A stretch of 64,000 nucleotides of DNA from Sceloporus undulatus. Lineage: Eukaryota; Chordata; Lepidosauria; Squamata; Phrynosomatidae. Location of the stretch: contig NC_056528.1 of assembly GCF_019175285.1 (NCBI RefSeq), positions 22,567,802-22,631,801 of the forward strand, given 5' to 3'. Made by a program: the position numbers and the translations under genes. Below are positions 27,901-36,900 of the stretch, piece by piece. The stretch's first letter is position 1. Each line of letters opens with the position of its first letter. The notes below the pieces were generated by a model. That model was not told where the DNA came from. It ran no database searches and was given only the letters and a program-made list of their open reading frames with translations.

Positions 27901-30900
27901 GAAGCAGGGAGAGATGGCAGAGGAGCGGAAAACCTTGCAGGCACCAAGAGGGATCATCACTGTCGGCTTAGAAAAGCTCATCAACATTTTAAAAACAGCG
28001 GAGAGATGTGAACACACTTCCCGCTGGCCCAGCCGTCCGCTTTCTGTAAGATCCACGGTGGGGGGTGCTCACAGCCTGATCCAAAGTCACAAGCCTCCTT
28101 CCTCACTAAAAATTTTAAAAAGGGGGCACCCCAGGAGAGAGTGACAGATGAAAGAGCCCCGAGGAAAAAGCGAGGGCTCAAAAAAAAAAGAAGAATTTTA
28201 TGAAGCTGGCACCCTACCTGGCTTTTTCCGACTTCTTCTTTTCTCCTCCCATCAAGACGCCAGGCACGATCCAGGTAAATGGCTGAATGGAGGAAGTAAA
28301 AGGGAAAGAAAGAGAAGTGAAACTTTGCAAAAGATTGTTGTAAGCCTTAACTCAGGGATGAGCAGAATGCATGCCCAAAGCTCCTGGTTGTTTGCTACTG
28401 ACACCCAGAGAATTCCAAGAATGTGGGAGGATTGCTCCAAACTTCCCCCAAAGCCCACCCCACCTCCACCAAAGCAAGAGGCTGGCCTCTGGCCACTTGC
28501 AGCTGCAATTGCTGGGGGAACAGTCATGGTCTAGACCAGGTCTTCAGGAGTGGAACACTCACATGCACACACACCTGACAAAATTTTCCCATCCCCATCC
28601 CAAAGGCATGCCTGGAAATGAGACAGACCAATTGGTCAACTTTTGTCTCCTCAGATTTCTCATTTGTCCAACCTAAAGTTTATTTCATTACAGAATTTGA
28701 ATTTCCTCTTCCCACCAAAATCTTATGTAGAGACTTATACCCAGCATTGCCAATTAAATTAAACAAAGTTTGGCTACCAGTCCTGGAAAACACCAAAATC
28801 AGGACTCAGCCCATGCAAATGAAAACCACCCAGGGTGAGGGGTTTCCCAGCAGACAATGGATCATTAATTAAAGACACAGCCACAGCGGCTGGTGAAATG
28901 TCAGGAAGAAATTCTTCTAGAACACAGCCTCATAGCCCAAAAGACCCACAAAAACTATAAAAATTGAAAGTTTTGTCTCCTCCAACCAGCCATCTCAGAT
29001 GAAGGAAGCATGCATAATCCCCATCTGAATTCTTCCAAGCAATGCAACAGATCTCAATCCTAGAAAATACACCATTCTTGCAGGCATGTAACCAACACAG
29101 TCTAAAGATAGCTGCTGTAAAATTTGGGGGGGGGGGGATGTGGCTTGACAAACATAACTGGATGATTTTTCATAACTATGCAGGTTCCTTTGACTGCATT
29201 CAGAACTTTGGGTGCAAAAACACAATCCTCAGCTTCACTGACAGCCCTGCCTTGAACTGAATACCAAGCAACTAATACCGCAATTTGTCTATAACGATTG
29301 CTCTGTTTTCCCTAAACCTTCAAGACTTGGAAGAAAATGAATAAGCCCACTCTGTCACTTAGCTGATCACCTTCAGTGACTAAGGAATTTCTTCCAAGTG
29401 ACCAGGAGTATCTCAACTTCTTCCTGAGACACAGCCACATACATTCAAACAGGCCCAATACAGATGTGCAGGAAGCGGCGTACTGGTGCCGATTCTAGTT
29501 TGGGGGCAAACAGCAACCGCACACTCCCGAACCCTAGCACATCACAGCAGTGCCATCCACACAGCGTGCACATCTATGACGTTGCGTGTGCACCGCACCA
29601 AATGGGGTGGCACACGGGTGATGTCACTGCGATCTCCCAGGGCGCTAATGCCGCCTTGGCAGTGTAGTCGGAAGACACATTCTTGTTACACCTCTGTTTA
29701 TACAGCACAGTGTACCCCAAGGGGTGAGTTTGAAGTGCTCTCAGGCCCTTCATGTTGCTTCACATTACATTCTTCACACAAAGAGCAGGTATGTGTAAGT
29801 CACACTGGGTAATAATTATCGGAAGGCTCTCTGAAGCAAGCATTTAAAGATAATTTATTAGATGGCTGAGGAAAGGCAGGTTTTCACTGCTCTGCTTTCT
29901 TGTCAGCCCAGCTTTTAATAGAAGGCTCCCTCAGAATCAAAGAATACCAGAGGAAAATTGTTGAGCAGCAGACGCCAACATGAGACAAGCCTACAATGAT
30001 CTTTGGGGGAGGACTTGTTCTCATTCTCACAAGCACAGTTGGTGAGGAAACAGGACAGAGCCTTCTTGGTAGCTGTTCCCAGCCTGCAGAATCACTTTGG
30101 GAGACTCAATTGCCCCCCTCCCTGATCTCTCTTCACAGAGCAGGGCTTTAGCTGTGAAGTGGTTGGGGCAGAAGAGTCTTTTGACATGGTGTGCTGGGCT
30201 ATCATCTGTTTGATTATGCTTCAAATGTGTTTTAAATTGTTCCAAGTTAGCATTTAAACAGAAGTGCCTGTTTAATGGTTTAAGTTTTGGTTACTAGCCT
30301 TTTTGTTGTACTTTGCACATAACAATCTAGTGTGACCTACCCTTGTTTTGGCTCAGTTTAGGGAATCAGAGGGGGTGACTTTTGGTTTGGTGGGAAAGCC
30401 CTCAGAGTGGCCCAGGGAAAACAGGGCTCTGGACCCTCTCAACGTCCCCCCACTCCCATCATACCCCCTCAGTCCCCTCAGTTTTGGGAAATGGGCAGGA
30501 TGATGATAAAAATAATATCCCTTATGGTCTCTTCCAGCTCTATGACTTTATGATTTCCACCCTAACATGAAAGCATGGAAAGAAAAAAACCTCACAAAAA
30601 ATATAAAAGGTTTCTACAGCTAGCGGATCAGCCACTCCTGAATTAAAGCAATGGTGTTAGATTCTACAGTTGTAGCAGTTTGATCCCAAGTTAAATGTCA
30701 TGGCTTCAATTTGACAGAATCCTGGGATTTGTAGTCTGCTGAGAACATTCTGTATCTGTAGTGCTATAGATTGAGTGTAGTGGACCAGAGCTTGTAGTGC
30801 TATAGATTGTGGGAAGTGGACCAGCGCTCCCAAACCAGAAGCTCTAAGTTCATCACCAAACTGCATACCCCAGGATTCCATTGGATGGAGCCATGATATC

Positions 30901-33900
30901 AAAGCCTGTACCTGTGCCTGTCCCATTGCTGACCTTTTCCTCCAAGGTTATCACCTCTGCTTAAAGGGTTTATTTCCTCTGCAGCAGGACTTAAGTTATT
31001 GTCTCTGTATTCTTGTGCTCACTATCCCTATTACTGAGAGCTTTCACTGGGACTTGGGGGCACACTATCATCAAAGATATGGCACCCCGCCTCACCCCAT
31101 GAGTCACCCAAAACAGACACACTCAAGCAAGATATCTGCTCCTTTAATTCCTATTGCTAGTTCAGCAACTAGAGCTTGGTCAATATATAAAGCTATTCTC
31201 CTTCTTACCTTCAACAGCTTCTGGACAGTTTCAAAACTCTGTAAAGCGAGCTGCAGAAAGTAAGGTTAAAGGAAATTAACAGATGCGCACACATCATTTG
31301 CATCAAAAGCCACTTTTAAAATATTAAAATTTGGGGTCCTCTTTTCACAGAAAAAGCATGCTCTTCCAGTCCTGAATACTGGTTAAAACCAGGGAAGGCC
31401 TCAGACCAGAGACCCTGGACCCGCTCCTCCCAGCACTGGGGGCAGCCCAGCAGCACCACCAGTGAAGATGGCCAGGAGGGGTACTGCAGCTGATACAGAG
31501 GGCTAGTCAAGTGCTGTGAAGATGTTGACTCAGACAAACTGCTCCTCTGAGCTCTAACATGCTGCCCACCCCTACTGAGTTTCTCACAGGAGCACATGGC
31601 TCCCTTGTGACAAAGCCCCACTGGTTACCAGTCTGTTTCTGAGCACAATGTCAAGTGCTGGGCATGAGCTACAAAGTCAGGTCATGGCTAACTGAAAGAC
31701 TATACAGTATTTACTCATTTGAGGCTGCCTGGGTTTTGAAATTCTCAGGGGAAGATCTTAGCTCATCCCTTCCATCGCCAAAGGCCCATTTGCTAGAACA
31801 TGCAGACAGGGTGGTCCCTTGCAGTGGAACCCCTTAGCTAGACTGTCCCATCCCTGGCATCTTTCTGCTGGAAAGCAAAAGTCTTTTCATTCAAGCTGGG
31901 CTTTCAGCAAGTGACAGTTTGCTGACAAAAGAGCCTTTATTACATTGGTGCTAGAGGTTTATTTGTTAAAAGCATGCTATTAAACCTCAACTTTTCTTTC
32001 TATGCTTTTAACATCCTGACCATGTAGTGGTTTGTTTTGCAAAGTCTATTTTTCATAATTTTTTTCCTGTATGTTGTTGTTAGCTTCTGAGTCAACCCCA
32101 ATTCATGGCAACCCTGTGGATGAAACATCTCCTCCACTGCTCTGCTTAGGTCCTATAAATTCAGGCTCGTAAACTCATTGATTGAGTCCAGCCATCTGGT
32201 GTAGTCTTCTCTTTCCTAGTATTATTGTCTTTTCATGTCGTCTCATGATGTGACCAAAGTACAACATCCTCAGTTTTGTCATCTTGGCTTCCAGAGAGAG
32301 TTCTGGCTTGATCTATTCAAGGAACCATTTTCTTTTTTGTCTTTTTGGCTGTCCATGGTATCCTCAGCATTCTTCTCCAACACCATATCTCAAATGAGTT
32401 GATTTTCTTCCTGTCCACTTTCTTAACAGCCCAGCTCTCACAACCATCATACAGGGTAATGAAGAAAATGATAGCCTGGACAATTCTAACTTCAGTTCAG
32501 TTCTATATTCACTTCAGGATCTTGCCTAGTTCTTTCACAGCTGATCTTCCCATTCCTAGTCTTCTTCTGATTTTCTGACTGCAGTCTCTATTCTGATCAA
32601 CACTTGATCCAAGGTACAAGAAATTTTTAACGATTTCAGTTTTCTCATCATCTATGTTGAATTTATGTAGATCCTCTGTAGTCATTATTATTGTTTTCTT
32701 TATGTTCAGCAGTAGGCCTGCTTTTGTCCTTTCTTCTTTAACTTTCTATAGTAGTTTTTCCAAGTCTCTGATATTTTCCACCAGTAGTATGGTGTCATCT
32801 GCATGTCTTACGAAGGTTTATGTTCCTTCCTCCTATCTTCACCCCTTCTTCTTCTCAGTCTAAACCTGCTCTTTGTATGATATTTTCTGCATACAGGTTG
32901 AACAAATAGGGTGACAGTGTGCAGTCTTGCCTGATGGAGAACCATTCTTTTCCTTTTTATTCTAACAGTTGCCTCTTGGCCTAAATACAGATTCCTCATC
33001 ATTATAGATTCCGCATCAGGACTATCAGATGTATTGGCACTCCCATGTCTTTAAGTATGTTCCATAGATTTTCGTGATCTATGAATCACAGGCTTTGTTA
33101 TAGTCTATAAAGCACATACTGATTTTCTTCTGGAATTCTTTGGTGTTTTCCATAACCCATAGCATGTTTGCAATGGGGTCCCTAGTGCTTCTTCCCTTCC
33201 TGAACCCTGCTTGCGCCTCTGGGATTTTTCTCTCCACATGTGATGGGACTCTATGCTGCAGAATTTTGAGCATGATTGTGCTTGAGTGGGAAATTAATGC
33301 TATAGTCCTATAGTTGCTTCAGTCTTTTGTGTCTCTTTTTTGTGGATGAGGATGCATATTTATCATTTCCAGTCTGCTAGCTATTGTTTTGTACTCCATA
33401 TTTGTACAAAACAAATTCAATTGGGATATCATCGGTTCCTAGTGATTTATTCTTTCCAATTTCTTTCTGTGTGCAATATTTTTACTATTAATATTATTAT
33501 TTACAGCATCAACTACAAAGGGCCAGAGAAAGAAAGGTACTAAAAGATAGGATAGGAGGCAAGGTACCAAGAATCTAGCTGAAATGAGGCAAGGTACCAA
33601 GAATCCCTCCTGGCTTTTCCTGCAAGCAGCTAAACTGATGGAGTCAAAAGCAAAGTGAATTGCAGGCATCCTACTTACTTCTCGAGTTGGAACCAGAACA
33701 AGAGCATATGGCCCATCACTGCGCTGCAAAAATAAGGGAAATGGGAAGAGAGCTTAGTAACAACACGGAACAGTGAAATCCAAAAGAGACAACTGGAACA
33801 GGCCTCGATGTATGGAATCGTTCTGGTTTAGTGGTGCCGGTAGCAAAAGGGAACTCTGGAATAATCCCATATCACTCCACTGAACTATAACCCTATGGAA

Positions 33901-36900
33901 TTTAAGATGCAACAACAGTATTCCCACTCCTCAAGATGTGGAGCACAAGAAGAACCCATGTTCTTGAGTACACTCCACAGAAAGGATTTCCCACCATTTT
34001 AAAACATCCACTCTTCCTATTGCAGAGCTTATAATCAGCCTACCTCCAGGGATTGTTGGGAGAATTTACTACTGTGTGAGTAGTAAAGTAGTAGTCTTTG
34101 CTGCTCCAGAGACTAAAATATGAACCAAGGAGTTCAAATTACAAGAAAAGAGATAGTAGGAAGAACTTTTTTTTTTACTCTAAGAACTGTTTTTTACTGT
34201 AAGAGCTAGTGATGGATTCTCCACCTTTGGAAGTCTTTAAACAGAGGTTGGGTGGCCAACCTCTTCCAAGAATGATTTAGGTTTGTACTCTTGCATGGCA
34301 AGGGACTGGACTAGATAACCCTTATGGTCCCTTTCAGTTCTAGGATGATTCTAGGGGACATGATTAAGAACAGTGCAGCTGTTCTTCCAAAAAGGAAAGA
34401 GAAGGTCGACTGCAACACATACCCACCTGTATCTTTGGCTCCAATCTTTGTAAAGACTGCACCAGAGGAATAACATAGGCAAGTGTTTTACCTTCAGAAC
34501 ATTCAGGAGAGAAGCATACAGAAAACAGAAACAAATTATTTGGCTTATTATAAGAAATAGGAGATACACTTGGGGAGAAAGCTATAATTCCCATCCAAAT
34601 ATAAAGTACTGTCACCCCTCCTAACTTGCGGATCTGGGATCCACGACCATGAATACTTATGGAGGGGCAACCTCCGTTCTTTCCAATGGGGCTTCCAAGG
34701 TTACTTAGTGGTTTCTATGACTGAACGGGAATTCAAATCCTCGTCTCTAGAGTCATAATCCAACACTCAAACCACTATACCATGCTGGCTCTTAACAATA
34801 ACAATAATGTTTGAATGATTAAAAATATATTAAGTCATTTCTCACTTAAAACTAGGCAAGCTAAAACCAGTTAAACTAAACAATACCTACACGATACATG
34901 TTCAAATTGGACAAAATCAATCAGCGCCCAAAGGCTTTAATATAAAAAGCCATGATCTGACTTGGCACTGGAATGACTGCAGCTCTGGCACCACTTGGCC
35001 TTAGGAAAGTATGTTCAGTATTAAGGCCCCATGCCAACTACAGTTTTAAAGGTTATCACTAGCACCTTTGATTTAGAGCAGAAGCATACTGGCAGCCAGT
35101 GCAGTTCTTCACACTCACCTGAACCCGTTTGGGACCTCACCAGCGCATCTCTGCCTTGCAAGAGCACAGGAATTGTCTGCTTCTGAATGCTACGCACCAA
35201 TATTTTTTTAAAAAAAGGGGGGGGGAGGGAGAGGGGAAGATGAGAGAGAAAAAAATATTCTGAATCCAGTCATTAAAATGCTAATAATTGTTTTGCTGTC
35301 TCATCTAACAATTGCAGGGCCTCTTTCTTATTTTTAAGACAGAGCATATATTGAAATAACAGCAGCAACAACATGTAGCCATTCTCCTCAATGGGTTAGA
35401 CTACAATCTCTACCCTCCCTGTTTGTGTATGGCAGGGATTGTGGTCCAACATAGCTGGAAGATTAGGGAGAGCTGTTTTAACTGTGATGTTGAGTAGTCC
35501 TTAGTCTATTTCCTGTCAGTGGAATCATTTCCAAAACTTGCATCTGTTGCATCAATGACATTACCTGTTTCAGGTCTAGTGCAAAAAGACAGGGTAATTA
35601 AGGGCATTAAACAAACAAACAAACATAGATAGTATAGTTTCCCCACCTCCAGACAGAAATATCAAGTTTATCAAGTTAAACCCTGCGATTTAGATACAAA
35701 CACCCCACAAAGATTTTACCTGGTTAAGCTTGATATGTTCAAGACAGAGGTTATTGTTGAAACCTAGTGAGAAAAAAACTGCAGGGTCAAATGTTCAATT
35801 CCAAAAACAGTAGGTTAAAGTTTGCATGGCACAGCTATAGTTAAGGCTATGCCAGTAGAGTCACACATAGGCCTGTTACAGACAGCCAAAATAAAGCTGC
35901 TTCGAGTCACAGTGGAGGTATGGTGTTTCAATGATGCATGCGTCCTAAAANNNNNNNNNNNNNNNNNNNNNNNNNNNNNNNNNNNNNNNNNNNNNNNNNN
36001 NNNNNNNNNNNNNNNNNNNNNNNNNNNNNNNNNNNNNNNNNNNNNNNNNNNNNNNNNNNNNNNNNNNNNNNNNNNNNNNNNNNNNNNNNNNNNNNNNNNN
36101 NNNNNNNNNNNNNNNNNNNNNNNNNNNNNNNNNNNNNNNNNNNNNNNNNNNNNNNNNNNNNNNNNNNNNNNNNNNNNNNNNNNNNNNNNNNNNNNNNNNN
36201 NNNNNNNNNNNNNNNNNNNNNNNNNNNNNNNNNNNNNNNNNNNNNNNNNNNNNNNNNNNNNNNNNNNNNNNNNNNNNNNNNNNNNNNNNNNNNNNNNNNN
36301 NNNNNNNNNNNNNNNNNNNNNNNNNNNNNNNNNNNNNNNNNNNNNNNNNNGAAGCAGCTTTATTTTGGCTGTCTGTAACAGGCCATCGATAAGAAAAAAA
36401 GGACAAGAGAATTGTGGCATTGAAGTCAGTCCCAACTGTTGGTGAACTGAGCTATCATAGTTTATTCAGGGACATTTGTCACCACTGACTTCCTCATAGG
36501 CGGCATCCGCACTGCAGAAATAATCTAGTCTGACACCACTTTAGCTGTCTCAAAGCTAAGAAATTATGGGAATTGTAATTTGTTGTGACACTAGAGCTCT
36601 CTGACAGAGAAGGCTAAAAGACCTGTTTGGGAGTGAAAGAGGCTGCCTTGGGGTCTGATGGACTCTCCTTCACAGGACGTATTTAAACCAAGTCTGTGTG
36701 GCCTTCTCTCAGGGATGCTGCCAATGCAAGATTCCTGTACTGAGTTGAGAGATCCACTGCGGGACATTTTAAGCCTAACTGTGTTACTTGATGACCAAAA
36801 TAATCATATCACTGAAAATAATCTCAATGAATACGGAGAAGGGAAAGTTCATTTAACAGCACCATGTTTATACTAATACAGTGGTGCTACATTTTACCCT

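Noticed and set aside
35815-36445. Open frames of about 150-207 codons across the N gap
   Set aside because: They consist mainly of unknown residues from the 400 N.
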